From Chitinophagaceae bacterium (GTDB lineage Bacteria; Bacteroidota; Bacteroidia; Chitinophagales; Chitinophagaceae), in assembly GCA_016786785.1 (NCBI GenBank), contig JAEUVR010000350.1, positions 1 to 40,924 on the forward strand: 40,924 nt of DNA. The letters run 5' to 3'. A model generated the notes under the pieces. The model was not told where the DNA came from, searched no databases, and worked only from the letters and a program-made list of their open reading frames with translations. Made by a program: the position numbers and the translations under genes. Shown one piece after another: positions 25,666-33,964 of this stretch. Numbering within the stretch: the first letter of the stretch is position 1; each line of letters begins with the position of its first letter.

Positions 25666-27027
25666 TTAAAATTTCATTTTCCCCTGTAAAAAATCAAGTA
25701 TCCTCATACTAAACACATAATCATATCGCGCATTGACAAGGTTAATGGCCGACTTGTCGTAGGCGCTTTTGGATACGATAAAATCGACGATCGTTCCGGC
25801 TCCAAAGCTGTAACGTGATTGCGCCCTCTGAAAAGACTCTCGAAAAGCATTTGCCTGACGCTTCGATACTGCATACTTCTCCTTCGAGAACTGCATATTG
25901 TAGAAAGCCTCCTCTACTATCTGTCTTAGCTGTATTTGCGTAGTTTTCTCCAACGCTAAAGCATTGTCCTGTTCTATTTTTGCGAGCTTTACGGCGTTTC
26001 GGGTTCTGAAGCCATTTAATATCGGAACAGAAAGCCCAACAGAAAACGAACTGTTTCTATTGTTAAGGATCTGCTCATTGTATTTGATATCGGCGGCTCC
26101 GGAGTAATTACTATTCGCCCCGGCATACAGCGCCAGCGAAGGGAAAAAGCCTGAACGACTCAATCTAATATCCATCTCACTGGCCTTTCGGCGGAGACCG
26201 GCAACCTTGACCATTGACAAGTTTTCCAATGCAGCCTCGTATATCGCCTCGGATGAAACCGTATCATCAAGCGTCATCGTCTCTGCATCCAGCGGAGGCA
26301 ACTGCATGTTTTTGGCGTATGGAATATTCATTAGCTGGGCAAGGACCAACTTAGCGTCTTCCAAGGCCTTTAGCGCATTGATAACCGAAAGCTCATCCCC
26401 GGCATACAGACCCTTAAGATCATAATACTCTCCCGGCGCTATGGCTTCCTGCTCGTAAAGCGTAGCTATACGATCTAATTGCTTCCCGGCAGCTTCTTTC
26501 TGCGTATTCGCCAGCGCCGCCAGCTCTTTTTTAGAAAGCACATTGAGGTATGCGCGAATAATATTTAATGCAAGAAGCTCTTTAGCCTGCTGTACCTCTA
26601 ACTTATCCGCTTCATAAACAAAGGAATTCCTGCGGATGGCATTAAATAAGGCAAAACCTTTAAACAAAGTAACGCCGCCTGACAGGATTGGACTAGCATA
26701 GTTATACTGCTGATTCACGTAAGCATTGGTGAACGGGTCGATACTTCTTCCCAGATTAATACCGGTAGTATAACCGGCGTTCAGCGTGGGCAATAAATTG
26801 ATTTTTGATTGACTGAGCGCCAGTTTTCCCCTTTCTACCTGTAGCTGCGCCTGTAAAACATCCTGGTTATTGTAAAACGCAATATTGACACACTCGGCCA
26901 GCGTCATCGTAACAAGATTTTGGCCAGCGCCAGAGACTCCAATACCTTCTATGCTTGCTTGTGAGAAAGCCTGCGCGCCAACCATACACGACAGTGTCAG
27001 GAAAAAATATGAAACCCTTCTTTTCAT
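25666..27027 (-). CDS. TolC family outer-membrane efflux protein
   Basis: A 453-residue outer-membrane channel subunit. I choose ATG 27027 because it opens a clean signal peptide (MKRRVSYFFLTLSCMVGAQA, cut after AFSQ); the frame extends 4 codons further to a TTG that would overlap the ATPase gene. Two TolC/OEP repeats are visible: LAECVNIAFYNNQDVLQAQL with LPTLNAGYTTGINLGR, and the second with SFFPSL-like FFPSLALYAGAN and SVGLSVPILNGF. Coiled-coil stretches follow each. It forms the exit duct for the adaptor/ATPase/permease encoded around it. One base separates it from the ATPase stop. Confidence 0.92.
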   Translation of the reverse strand: MKRRVSYFFLTLSCMVGAQAFSQASIEGIGVSGAGQNLVTMTLAECVNIAFYNNQDVLQAQLQVERGKLALSQSKINLLPTLNAGYTTGINLGRSIDPFTNAYVNQQYNYASPILSGGVTLFKGFALFNAIRRNSFVYEADKLEVQQAKELLALNIIRAYLNVLSKKELAALANTQKEAAGKQLDRIATLYEQEAIAPGEYYDLKGLYAGDELSVINALKALEDAKLVLAQLMNIPYAKNMQLPPLDAETMTLDDTVSSEAIYEAALENLSMVKVAGLRRKASEMDIRLSRSGFFPSLALYAGANSNYSGAADIKYNEQILNNRNSSFSVGLSVPILNGFRTRNAVKLAKIEQDNALALEKTTQIQLRQIVEEAFYNMQFSKEKYAVSKRQANAFRESFQRAQSRYSFGAGTIVDFIVSKSAYDKSAINLVNARYDYVFSMRILDFLQGKMKF

Positions 27028-27028
27028 A

Positions 27029-27709
27029 TCAACCCACAAGAATATTTTCCGTTATCGTTTGTCCGTCGAGCATGCGGATGATCCGGTGGCTATACCTCGC
27101 ATCATGCTCGCTATGCGTCACCATTACTATTGTCGCGCCTTGCTCATTGAGCTCTGTCAGCAATTGCATCACTTCATTTCCATTATTGGAATCCAGGTTG
27201 CCCGTTGGCTCATCGGCGAGGATCAGCTTAGGATGATTAACCACCGCCCGGGCCACCGCCACGCGCTGCTGCTGTCCCCCTGATAATTGTTGCGGATAAT
27301 GATTTCTTCTGTGCATGATCTTCATTTTATCCAACACTTCTTCCACCCGCTTTTTTCTTTCGGAAGATTTCACCCTGGTATAAATCAGCGGCAATTCCAC
27401 ATTTTCAAATACCGTCAGCTCATCGATCAGGTTAAAGCTCTGGAACACAAATCCGATATTATGCTTACGCAAGTCCGAACGGCTGCGCTCATTTAGATTG
27501 CCTACTTCCTCTCCGTTAAACAGATAACTCCCGCTATCGATGCTATCCAGCAACCCGATAATATTCAGCAAGGTGGATTTTCCGCAGCCCGAAGGACCCA
27601 TGATCGCCACAAACTCGCCCTTCTTTACTTCTAAAGAAATCTTGTTGAGCGCAGTAGTTTCTATTTCCTCCGTTCTGTAAACTTTAATAAGCTCTGTAAT
27701 CCTGATCAT
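27029..27709 (-). CDS. MacB/LolD-type ABC transporter ATPase
   Basis: A 226-residue ATPase with all motifs in place: Walker A GPSGCGKST (about 39-47), Q-loop FVFQSFNLIDEL, signature LSGGQQQRVAVARA, Walker B LILADEPTGNLDS and switch histidine in VMVTHSEHD. Length and sequence match the LolD/MacB exporter branch. It drives the FtsX permease of the same operon. It lies 13 bp after the adaptor gene and 1 bp before the tolC-like gene. Confidence 0.95.
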   Translation of the reverse strand: MIRITELIKVYRTEEIETTALNKISLEVKKGEFVAIMGPSGCGKSTLLNIIGLLDSIDSGSYLFNGEEVGNLNERSRSDLRKHNIGFVFQSFNLIDELTVFENVELPLIYTRVKSSERKKRVEEVLDKMKIMHRRNHYPQQLSGGQQQRVAVARAVVNHPKLILADEPTGNLDSNNGNEVMQLLTELNEQGATIVMVTHSEHDARYSHRIIRMLDGQTITENILVG

Positions 27710-27722
27710 AACGGTTGTTGGT

Positions 27723-28979
27723 TTAGTCGTCCTGTAATATTAATTCTTCTTTTTTTTCGTAAGCATTGTAAGTTGAAGTGATCACTTTGTCGCCGGGTTT
27801 AAGGCCGCTGATGATCTCATAATATTCCGGGTTTTGCCGGCCGGTCTCGATAGGCGCCTTATAAGCGCGCTGACGATCGCCATCTATTTTAAATATCCAG
27901 TTTCCCCCGGTCTGCTCATAATATCCTCCCCGGGGAATCATTACTGCCGGCGCAGCATCGCTCAGCGTCAGACGCACTTGCAATGTCTGTCCCCTTCTGA
28001 TACCGCCCGGTATTGCGCCTGTAAACTGCATATCCACCTGGAACTGTCCAGAAGCCACCTGAGCATATACCTTCTTAATAACCAGGCCATACATGGTATC
28101 GTTAAAGTTAAATTCTGCTTTCAACCCGGTAAATATCCTCGAGATATAGTGCTCATCAATGTTCGCGCGTATTTTAAATCCTCTCAACACATCTATCTGA
28201 CCCAACCGCTCCCCCTTATTCTTATTCTGACCTATCTCCGCGTCGAGGGCCGTAAGCTGCCCGTCGACCGGCGCACGCACGATAAGGTCGCCCACCTTCT
28301 TTCGCATCACCTCGAGCGCATTCTGCGTACGCTGATAGGATTGACGTGTTTGTTCCATTTCTTCCCTGGCGGCAAGCGAATCCTGCCGGAGGATCTGCTC
28401 GGTAAGCGCTTTCTTTTTTACCTGATAGTCATAGGCGATCTGCGATTGCCTGAACTCCTGCCCGCTGATCACTTTCTCCCTATACAGTTCTTTATTGAGC
28501 AGGTAAACCCGCTCCGCTTCTTTAAAAGTATTGTCTACATCGGCCATCTGGTTTAGCTTGGCGATAGTGTTCTGCCTCGCAGCATTCTGCGATATCTGCA
28601 TCTGTGTAAGCAGGTTAAAAACCGATGTCTCCTGGTTCACGAGATTCAGCTCCAGGTCAGTGTTCGACAACCGCAGAATAGGAGCGTCTTTTTTAACCAT
28701 TGCGCCGTCATCGGCATATTTTTCCTCCACTCTCCCTCCCTCCGCCGCATCGAGGTAAATGGTCGTGACTGGCTGCACAATGCCTGTGACAGGAATGTAT
28801 TCTCTGAAACTTCCTTTTATGACCTCGTTGATAACGATGCGAGAACGATGAACATTTAAACGATTGCTTCCCGCGGCTGAATGCAGCGCGGGTACTGCAA
28901 ATGCTATTATTGCAATAGCTGCCGCCATCCACAGGATCCTTTTCAGCGTCCATTTTTTCTTTTTGATAACCGTGTCCAA
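27723..28979 (-). CDS. HlyD/RND-type periplasmic adaptor
   Basis: A membrane-fusion protein of about 418 residues. An N-terminal helix (RILWMAAAIAIIAFAVPAL) is followed by a lipoyl half-domain (AAEGGRVEEKYADDGAMVKK), a long coiled coil (about residues 95-220), the second lipoyl half (VRAPVDGQLTALDAEIGQ) and beta-barrel/membrane-proximal domains (GQTLQVRLTLSD, PRGGYY). No ATG precedes the membrane helix. I place the start at TTG 28979, giving LDTVIKKKKW read as MDTVIKKKKW, which resembles family members. The frame stays open upstream to TTG 29036, but that would run through the sigma-54-like promoter. It is the first gene of the efflux operon. Confidence 0.85.
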   Translation of the reverse strand: MDTVIKKKKWTLKRILWMAAAIAIIAFAVPALHSAAGSNRLNVHRSRIVINEVIKGSFREYIPVTGIVQPVTTIYLDAAEGGRVEEKYADDGAMVKKDAPILRLSNTDLELNLVNQETSVFNLLTQMQISQNAARQNTIAKLNQMADVDNTFKEAERVYLLNKELYREKVISGQEFRQSQIAYDYQVKKKALTEQILRQDSLAAREEMEQTRQSYQRTQNALEVMRKKVGDLIVRAPVDGQLTALDAEIGQNKNKGERLGQIDVLRGFKIRANIDEHYISRIFTGLKAEFNFNDTMYGLVIKKVYAQVASGQFQVDMQFTGAIPGGIRRGQTLQVRLTLSDAAPAVMIPRGGYYEQTGGNWIFKIDGDRQRAYKAPIETGRQNPEYYEIISGLKPGDKVITSTYNAYEKKEELILQDD

Positions 28980-29012
28980 TATGCAATCATTTAAGCGGTA
29001 CGCTCTATTCTT

Positions 29013-29027
29013 TTCAAAGCCGTGCCA
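29013..29027 (-). promoter_or_regulatory. Sigma-54-like promoter of the efflux operon
   Basis: Read on the minus strand, TGGCACG (29027 to 29021) matches the -24 half of the sigma-54 consensus fully, with C before it. The -12 half, TTGA, comes after 3 instead of 4 spacer bases and ends in A instead of C, so that half is poor. Transcription would start about 25 bp before TTG 28979. The neighbouring NtrC-type activator makes the site plausible. Confidence 0.45.
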
Positions 29028-29072
29028 GAATTGCAACTATATGATTGTCATTTTTTTAAACAAATCCCAGCG

Positions 29073-29120
29073 ACGATAAGCGCACGAATACGAACGATAA
29101 GTGTACGGTTTTGATACACT
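29073..29120. promoter_or_regulatory. Tandem repeats, candidate activator-binding sites
   Basis: ACGATAAGCGCACG (29073-29086) and ACGATAAGTGTACG (29094-29107) differ at 2 of 14 positions and are 21 bp apart, two helical turns. The second overlaps a dyad AGTGTA/TACACT (29100-29105 with 29115-29120). They lie about 70-115 bp upstream of the proposed sigma-54 start, the usual place for NtrC-family binding sites. Confidence 0.5.
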
Positions 29121-29174
29121 GTATACTACTTGTAAAAAATGATGACCGAGGTAGATAGAAGTTATTTATATTGA

Positions 29175-30503
29175 ATGATGTTATTGAAAAATGCGTCAAT
29201 ATTGGTTGTAGACGACGATCCGGATGTGCTTACCGCGGTCAGGTTGCTGCTGAAGACCAGGGTGAAGGAAGTGGTCACAGAGAAGAACCCCGATAATATA
29301 TTACCGCTGCTTTCGGAAAACAAGTTTGATCTCGTTTTGCTGGATATGAATTACCGGTCGGCATTGAATACCGGGAACGAAGGCGTTTACTGGTTATCGA
29401 GGATCTTAAGTTTTCGCCCCCAACTACCGGTTATCATGATCACAGCATACGGGGATATCGATCTGGCGATCACTTCTCTGAAAAAAGGCGCGGTAGATTT
29501 TGTCGTAAAACCCTGGCAGAACAATAAGCTAATCAGCGTCATAGAAGAAGCGCTTAAAACTCATAAGAAAAAAGAAAAACGCTCGGGCCGCGACGAGTTG
29601 ATCGGCGAATCGGACCTGATGTGCGAGCTGTTCCATAAAATTGAAAAAATAGCCCCAACCGATGCAAATATCCTGATACTCGGAGAAAATGGCACGGGAA
29701 AGGATCTCGTGGCCAAATCCATTCACCAACATTCGCTCCGAAACGGTTATCCCTATATAAAGGTAGACGTAGGCGCATTAACAGATACCCTTTTCGAAAG
29801 CGAGTTATTCGGCCATAAGAAAGGCGCATTTACCGATGCGCGCGAAGACAGAGAGGGAAGGATAATCGCAGCCAATCACGGGACTCTTTTCCTGGATGAG
29901 ATAGGCAATATTTCCCTGCAACAGCAGGCGAAGCTGCTAAGCGTATTACAAAACCGGCAGGTCACAAAACTCGGAAGCAACGAACCTGTGGCCGTTGATA
30001 TCCGCCTGCTCTGCGCTACTAACGCGCCATTGCAGGAACTCGCTAACGAAAACCGGTTCAGAAAAGATCTTATCTATCGCATCAATACCGTTGAGCTGAT
30101 CATCCCGCCGCTGAGAAAAAGAGGCAATGATATCATACTGCTGGCAGAGCGCTTTATAAAAATGTATGCCGAGAAGTATTCTAAATATACCCTCGAACTA
30201 GGCGACAGCGCCCGGGAAAAGCTGAAACATTATCCTTTCCCCGGAAACGTGAGAGAGCTGCAATATATTATTGAAAGAGCCGTGGTGATGTCGGAGCAGT
30301 TGGTACTGGAATCGAAAGACATTGTGTTCTCTCCTATCGAAAGCCGACCGGCTGTTGAAGACGATCTGAATTTAAATGCAGTGGAAAAAAACGCTATACT
30401 ACGAGTGATAGAAAAACATAATGGCAATATTTCCAGAGCGGCAAAAGAATTAGGCATTACGCGCACATCATTATACAGGAGGTTGAGCAAGCATGATATC
30501 TGA
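29175..30503 (+). CDS. NtrC-family sigma-54-dependent response regulator
   Basis: A 442-residue activator. The receiver domain (about 8-125) has acidic residues VVDDDPD, phospho-acceptor D57 in LVLLDMN and K112 in VVKPW. The AAA+ domain has Walker A GENGTGKD (170-177), Walker B TLFLDEIGN (237-245) and the sigma-54 loop as GAFTDA (217-222) instead of the standard GAFTGA. The C-terminus is a Fis-type helix-turn-helix (NISRAAKELGITRTSLYRRL). It should activate sigma-54 promoters after phosphorylation, most likely that of the divergent efflux operon. The kinase gene overlaps its end by 11 bp. ATG 29178 is an equally good start. Confidence 0.93.
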   Translation: MMLLKNASILVVDDDPDVLTAVRLLLKTRVKEVVTEKNPDNILPLLSENKFDLVLLDMNYRSALNTGNEGVYWLSRILSFRPQLPVIMITAYGDIDLAITSLKKGAVDFVVKPWQNNKLISVIEEALKTHKKKEKRSGRDELIGESDLMCELFHKIEKIAPTDANILILGENGTGKDLVAKSIHQHSLRNGYPYIKVDVGALTDTLFESELFGHKKGAFTDAREDREGRIIAANHGTLFLDEIGNISLQQQAKLLSVLQNRQVTKLGSNEPVAVDIRLLCATNAPLQELANENRFRKDLIYRINTVELIIPPLRKRGNDIILLAERFIKMYAEKYSKYTLELGDSAREKLKHYPFPGNVRELQYIIERAVVMSEQLVLESKDIVFSPIESRPAVEDDLNLNAVEKNAILRVIEKHNGNISRAAKELGITRTSLYRRLSKHDI

Positions 30504-31833
30504 AAAATTTGAATGGCGACTGGCCGTAGGCATCCTGCTGTTGTTTACGACAATATCGACGGGCGCGATACTGGCGGCGAAAGGAGAGTATATCTACCTG
30601 TTATTGATAGCGCCTATCATTATCTGGCAGCTTATTTCCTGGTACCGGGCGAGGGTTTTGTTAACACGTCAACTTCGTCAATTCCTTGAAGCTGTTCGTT
30701 ACGGCGACTACACAACGGGTTTTTCAACGACAAAAGCTTCAGAAGAGCTTTCCCTTCTGAAAGAAGGGTTAGACGCGATCAACAACAATTTTCGCAAGCT
30801 ATCCAGGGAAAAAGAAACGCAGCATCAATATCTGCAAAACATCCTGTCGATGATAGATACGGGCATACTGTCTTTTGATACGGAAAATGGAGAAGTGATC
30901 TGGATGAATGAAGCAATGAAGCAGATGCTGAATCTGCCGTATATCAAAACCATTCACGCTTTGGACAAAAGAAACAACAATCTCCATAAGGATATCATGG
31001 CTATACGACCGGGTCAGTCGAAAGTAATAGTGATTGACAATGGATCAAGCGCTGTGAAAATGCTATTGTCTGCCGCCTCCTTTCTTACCGAAGGCCGGAG
31101 ATATACCCTTCTGGCTTTTCAGAATATCAATGAAGCCATTGATGAAACGGAAACCAGGGCCTGGCGAAAACTGTTAAGCGTGCTCACGCATGAGATCATG
31201 AACTCCATTGCGCCTATTGCCTCGTTGGCGGAAACAATGAGCGGCCGCCTACAGGACATAAAAGATGATCAGCCCGACGAGACCGCTTTGGAGGATATCC
31301 AGCTGGGTATTAAAACGATCAAAAGCAGGACAGACGGTTTATTGAAGTTTGCAGAAGCATACAGGAGCCTGAATAAAATTTCGATCCCTGATCTTCGGAA
31401 AATATATGCAAGGGATCTGTTTGAGAATCTGTATTCGCTGATGCTGCCTACCCTAACTGAAAAGCATATAGAAATGGAGATTATCCTGAAAGACCCCGGT
31501 CTACATTTCGAAGGAGATGTTCACCTGATCGAACAGGCTATGATCAATCTGCTGGTGAATGCGATTGAGGCCGTAAAGAATAGTGAACGTCCGCGTATTG
31601 CCGTAGCGGCCTATAAGGAAGCTACCGGCAAAACAGTACTCAGAGTGTCTGACAATGGCAGCGGCATACCCGATGAGCTTCTCGACGCTATATTTGTTCC
31701 CTTTTTTACCACTAAAAAGAATGGAAGCGGCATAGGATTAACATTATGCAAGCAGATCATGCTATTGCATCATGGCAATATCGAAGCGCGCAATACTGCT
31801 GGCGGCGGGACCCGTTTTTTAATGACGCTGTAG
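30493..31833 (+). CDS. Membrane sensor histidine kinase
   Basis: A 446-residue kinase. Two N-terminal helices (about 9-28 and 34-50) enclose a very short periplasmic loop, then a HAMP-like/coiled linker, a PAS-like domain (about 112-215, [13 protein letters not shown]...VIWMNEAM), the dimerisation helix with H233 in [14 protein letters not shown], and an HATPase_c domain with N box [12 protein letters not shown]1 [30 protein letters not shown]. The NtrB/NtrY-like H-box fits partnership with the upstream NtrC-type regulator, with which it overlaps by 11 bp. The small sensor loop suggests it senses membrane or cytoplasmic signals rather than a periplasmic ligand. Confidence 0.93.
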   Translation: MISEKFEWRLAVGILLLFTTISTGAILAAKGEYIYLLLIAPIIIWQLISWYRARVLLTRQLRQFLEAVRYGDYTTGFSTTKASEELSLLKEGLDAINNNFRKLSREKETQHQYLQNILSMIDTGILSFDTENGEVIWMNEAMKQMLNLPYIKTIHALDKRNNNLHKDIMAIRPGQSKVIVIDNGSSAVKMLLSAASFLTEGRRYTLLAFQNINEAIDETETRAWRKLLSVLTHEIMNSIAPIASLAETMSGRLQDIKDDQPDETALEDIQLGIKTIKSRTDGLLKFAEAYRSLNKISIPDLRKIYARDLFENLYSLMLPTLTEKHIEMEIILKDPGLHFEGDVHLIEQAMINLLVNAIEAVKNSERPRIAVAAYKEATGKTVLRVSDNGSGIPDELLDAIFVPFFTTKKNGSGIGLTLCKQIMLLHHGNIEARNTAGGGTRFLMTL

Positions 31834-32107
31834 GAGGGCTATGCCAGGAGGAAGGAAATATATTTATTATCAATATGTCAAACATATAGCTATTGTCACA
31901 ATAAACAAAAAACATCATACGTTTGCTCATTATTACAAACAAATATGAATAAACCTTTGGGCGTACGCATCTCTAACAGCCAGTCGCCAGATAGTCATCA
32001 TAAATGAGTGGCTTGCCTGCAGTAAGTTCAATAAGCTGAAGCCAGCGTATACCCATATTATGTCCTTTATAAAATTAAATTTACATTTAAATCCTAAAAC
32101 ACACTTT

Positions 32108-32614
32108 ATGCGTAAACTAATGATGTTAAGTATTGCCTTGGCCGGAACGATGATTGCTTTCGCTCAAAATGACAAAATGCACAAACACAACGGCGAAAAA
32201 CTCGATGTTAAGATTATCAAGGTAGCAGAATTTGTTATCAATTTTACTTACCCGGGCGAAACAGCCGAGCAGACAATCGGTAAATATGCAGTTGCGAAAA
32301 TTGAATATGCAAGCGGCCGAAAGGAAGATATCTCCGAGAAAATTGTGGTCAATGATAAGGAAGATTGGGAAAAAGTAATTATTCTGGAAGAAGCGACAGC
32401 CGCTGTAGGCCTTAAAAGACAAGGAGAAATCAGGGGTAAAACCGCCGGCATGCTTAGTTACCGCACTTCCGGCAATGCTGATAAGAAGTCAATGGAAAGA
32501 CTGAAAAAAGAAGCTGCCGAGATGGGAGCCCCCTTCGTTTTGCTGACGAGCGAAAAGGATAGCCGCTTTACCACGCAATCTATCAAGAAAGGATTTGCCT
32601 ATTCTTATAAATAA
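32108..32614 (+). CDS. Exported protein of unknown function
   Basis: A 168-residue protein. I choose ATG 32108 because it opens a clear signal peptide (MRKLMMLSIALAGTMIAFAQ); an ATG at 32060 would add 16 residues in front of it. The mature part begins NDKMHKHNGEKLDVKIIKV and contains GKYAVAKIEYASGRKEDISEKI, a pattern seen in many small Bacteroidota exported proteins that combine a 'to be stored as GUID' beta segment with a charged tail. A cysteine or catalytic motif is absent. I do not recognise a named family. It is monocistronic, with its own terminator at 32636-32669. Confidence 0.7.
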   Translation: MRKLMMLSIALAGTMIAFAQNDKMHKHNGEKLDVKIIKVAEFVINFTYPGETAEQTIGKYAVAKIEYASGRKEDISEKIVVNDKEDWEKVIILEEATAAVGLKRQGEIRGKTAGMLSYRTSGNADKKSMERLKKEAAEMGAPFVLLTSEKDSRFTTQSIKKGFAYSYK

Positions 32615-32635
32615 CTTAATCTTGATATAACAAAC

Positions 32636-32669
32636 AACCTCGCTCTATCTCCGAACGGGGTTATTTTTT
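32636..32669 (+). terminator. Rho-independent terminator
   Basis: The stem AACCTCG/CGGGGTT (32636-32642 with 32656-32662, one G-T wobble) is followed by ATTTTTT. It lies 21 bp past the stop of the exported-protein gene. Confidence 0.65.
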
Positions 32670-32796
32670 GTCTGGCCCAGAGAGCTGCGTAGCCGCTCAT
32701 TTTTACTGCTTACGCTACTCGACGCTATCTCTTCCTGGCAAAACCAAGGGAGCCGCTACTGCCGCATAAATAGCCGCATGTTTTCCATAACTTAAT

Positions 32797-32804
32797 TAAC
32801 TTTG
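32797..32804 (+). promoter_or_regulatory. -7 box upstream of the DUF983 gene
   Basis: TAACTTTG matches TAnnTTTG and lies 112 bp before the DUF983 ATG. No clear -33 element is seen. Confidence 0.4.
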
Positions 32805-32916
32805 CTGGACAAAATATTCTCTATCCCGAGAAAAAGCTTTTCAACGGATCTATCGGGAAATAAGCGAATAGCCCTGGGAATGCAAATGCCGGTTTCGTCA
32901 ATTAAAAAAACTGATA

Positions 32917-33381
32917 ATGTGCGCAGATACTGCCAACGACCATAAGCCCAACAAGATCCTCAGCCTGCTTAGCAATCGCTGCCCGCGATGCCGCCGGGGG
33001 AAGTTATATATACATGCCAACCCCTATAAGCTCAAGACCATGCTACTGATGAACGACCCATGCCCGGTTTGCGGACAGGTCACCGATATGGAACCGGGCT
33101 TTTATTATGGCACCAGCTATGTAAGCTACGCGTTGGGCGTAGCTATCAGCGTCGCTTCCTTTATCGCATGGTGGGCGCTGATAGGTTTTTCCCTTAGCGA
33201 TAACCGCTTCTTTTATTGGATGGGCGTAAATGCCGTATTACTGATCGTTTTGCAGCCCATGCTTATGCGCCTGGCCAGAACCATCTGGCTCTCCTTTTTT
33301 GTTTCCTATAGCCCACGCTGGAAAGAGGGCGATGTGGTGAAAGCGGAAAGGGTAAACAAGTCGATGAAAAACGCCTGGTAA
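32917..33381 (+). CDS. DUF983 small zinc-ribbon membrane protein
   Basis: A 154-residue protein with two CxxC pairs, NRCPRC (about residues 21-26) and DPCPVC (about 47-52), forming a likely zinc ribbon at the cytoplasmic N-terminus. The DUF983 core MEPGFYYGTSYVSYALG follows, with two to three transmembrane helices. Function is unknown; the family is widespread in Bacteroidota and Alphaproteobacteria. The gene stands alone. A perfect 8-bp inverted repeat (TAAGGCTT/AAGCCTTA, 33379-33386 with 33413-33420) begins at its stop codon and may protect or end the message. Confidence 0.88.
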   Translation: MCADTANDHKPNKILSLLSNRCPRCRRGKLYIHANPYKLKTMLLMNDPCPVCGQVTDMEPGFYYGTSYVSYALGVAISVASFIAWWALIGFSLSDNRFFYWMGVNAVLLIVLQPMLMRLARTIWLSFFVSYSPRWKEGDVVKAERVNKSMKNAW

Positions 33382-33560
33382 GGCTTATTATATGTAACAG
33401 TGAAGCCTTATCCAACACGGAAGGTTACAGCAGTGCCTTTTTTATCTGCCAGGCTGTGGAGCCCGTTTGAAAATGCAGGTTTCGCCCGGTTTTTCTCAAA
33501 ATTTTCAAATAAATGGCCTGCAAATTAGCGCACAGCTTTAATTTTAAATAAATAGTTCTG

Positions 33561-33568
33561 TATCTTTG
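33561..33568 (+). promoter_or_regulatory. -7 box of tRNA-Gln(CTG)
   Basis: TATCTTTG matches TAnnTTTG and lies 17 bp before the tRNA, giving a leader of about 10 nt. It is the same octamer as upstream of tyrS. Confidence 0.6.
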
Positions 33569-33585
33569 CAAACCCAAATCATCCT

Positions 33586-33656
33586 TGCCTGATAGTATAA
33601 GGGTAGTACGACAGATTCTGGATCTGTATGTCTTGGTTCGAATCCAGGTCGGGCAA
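33586..33656 (+). tRNA. tRNA-Gln (anticodon CTG)
   Basis: The acceptor TGCCTGA (33586-33592) pairs with TCGGGCA (33649-33655) with one G-T pair and discriminator A 33656. The anticodon arm ACAGA-TTCTGGA-TCTGT gives CTG (reads CAG, Gln). The T-loop is TTCGAATCC. The next bases are CGA, so the CCA end is not encoded, unlike in the sister tRNA-Gln(TTG) at 3790. Confidence 0.95.
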
Positions 33657-33661
33657 CGAGT

Positions 33662-33694
33662 AACCCCGAAGCTTCGCTTCGGGGTTTTGTTTTT
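33662..33694 (+). terminator. Rho-independent terminator of tRNA-Gln(CTG)
   Basis: A perfect 11-bp stem AACCCCGAAGC/GCTTCGGGGTT (33662-33672 with 33676-33686, loop TTC) is followed by TTGTTTTTT. Confidence 0.9.
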
Positions 33695-33812
33695 TCCGCA
33701 ACAAGCGCAAGCTTGCTTGTGCGAGTGGAGGGGAAAACAAAAACAGCCTGCTGGCGCAGGCAGGGTTATTTGGATAATGTAAAGCGGGTTGGATCATCAA
33801 GCGAAGCGAAAT

Positions 33813-33829
33813 AATCCAGGTCGGGCAAC
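33813..33829 (+). repeat. Partial copy of the tRNA-Gln(CTG) 3' end
   Basis: AATCCAGGTCGGGCAAC repeats exactly the tRNA segment 33641-33657 (T-arm and acceptor 3' strand plus one base), 172 bp downstream. The sequences on both sides differ. A duplicated tRNA 3' end is what site-specific integration leaves behind, but only 155 bp lie between the copies and no integrase is present. An abortive tRNA duplication is the alternative. It sits in the 308-bp gap between the tRNA and the dehydrogenase gene. Confidence 0.6.
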
Positions 33830-33841
33830 TTAACTTTTCGG

Positions 33842-33870
33842 AAAACCGCTACGTTTTGTAGTGGTTTTTT
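33842..33870 (+). terminator. Second terminator, after the tRNA remnant
   Basis: The stem AAAACCGCTAC/GTAGTGGTTTT (33842-33852 with 33858-33868, one G-T wobble, loop GTTTT) is followed by TTGTTTG. It lies 12 bp after the partial tRNA copy, at a distance similar to that between the intact tRNA and its own terminator. Confidence 0.7.
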
Positions 33871-33913
33871 GTTTGTGTCTATGCCTGGCCCAAACGACTT
33901 CACCTTCCGTTAA

Positions 33914-33921
33914 TATATTTG
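33914..33921 (+). promoter_or_regulatory. -7 box upstream of the dehydrogenase gene
   Basis: TATATTTG matches TAnnTTTG and lies 43 bp before the ATG at 33965. No clear -33 element is seen. Confidence 0.5.
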
Positions 33922-33964
33922 TTCGGAAAATAAATAACTTATATTCATGCCAAAATAAAGCAGG

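Larger units (their letters stand above)
32615..32916. other. Intergenic region with terminator and promoter box
   Basis: This 302-bp gap holds a terminator near its left end and a -7 box near its right end, each listed separately. I see no reading frame or strong repeat in the middle. Confidence 0.5.

Noticed and set aside
27834-28556. 240-residue open frame opposite the adaptor gene
   Set aside because: Antisense to a clear HlyD-type gene; composition is that of a shadow frame.
23294-31833. Antibiotic-resistance island
   Set aside because: Efflux genes of this type are widespread housekeeping or stress systems in Bacteroidota; no mobile element or known resistance gene is linked.
33579-33800. 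73-residue minus-strand frame across tRNA-Gln(CTG)
   Set aside because: It covers the tRNA and terminator and matches the usual false frame seen over Gln tRNAs.
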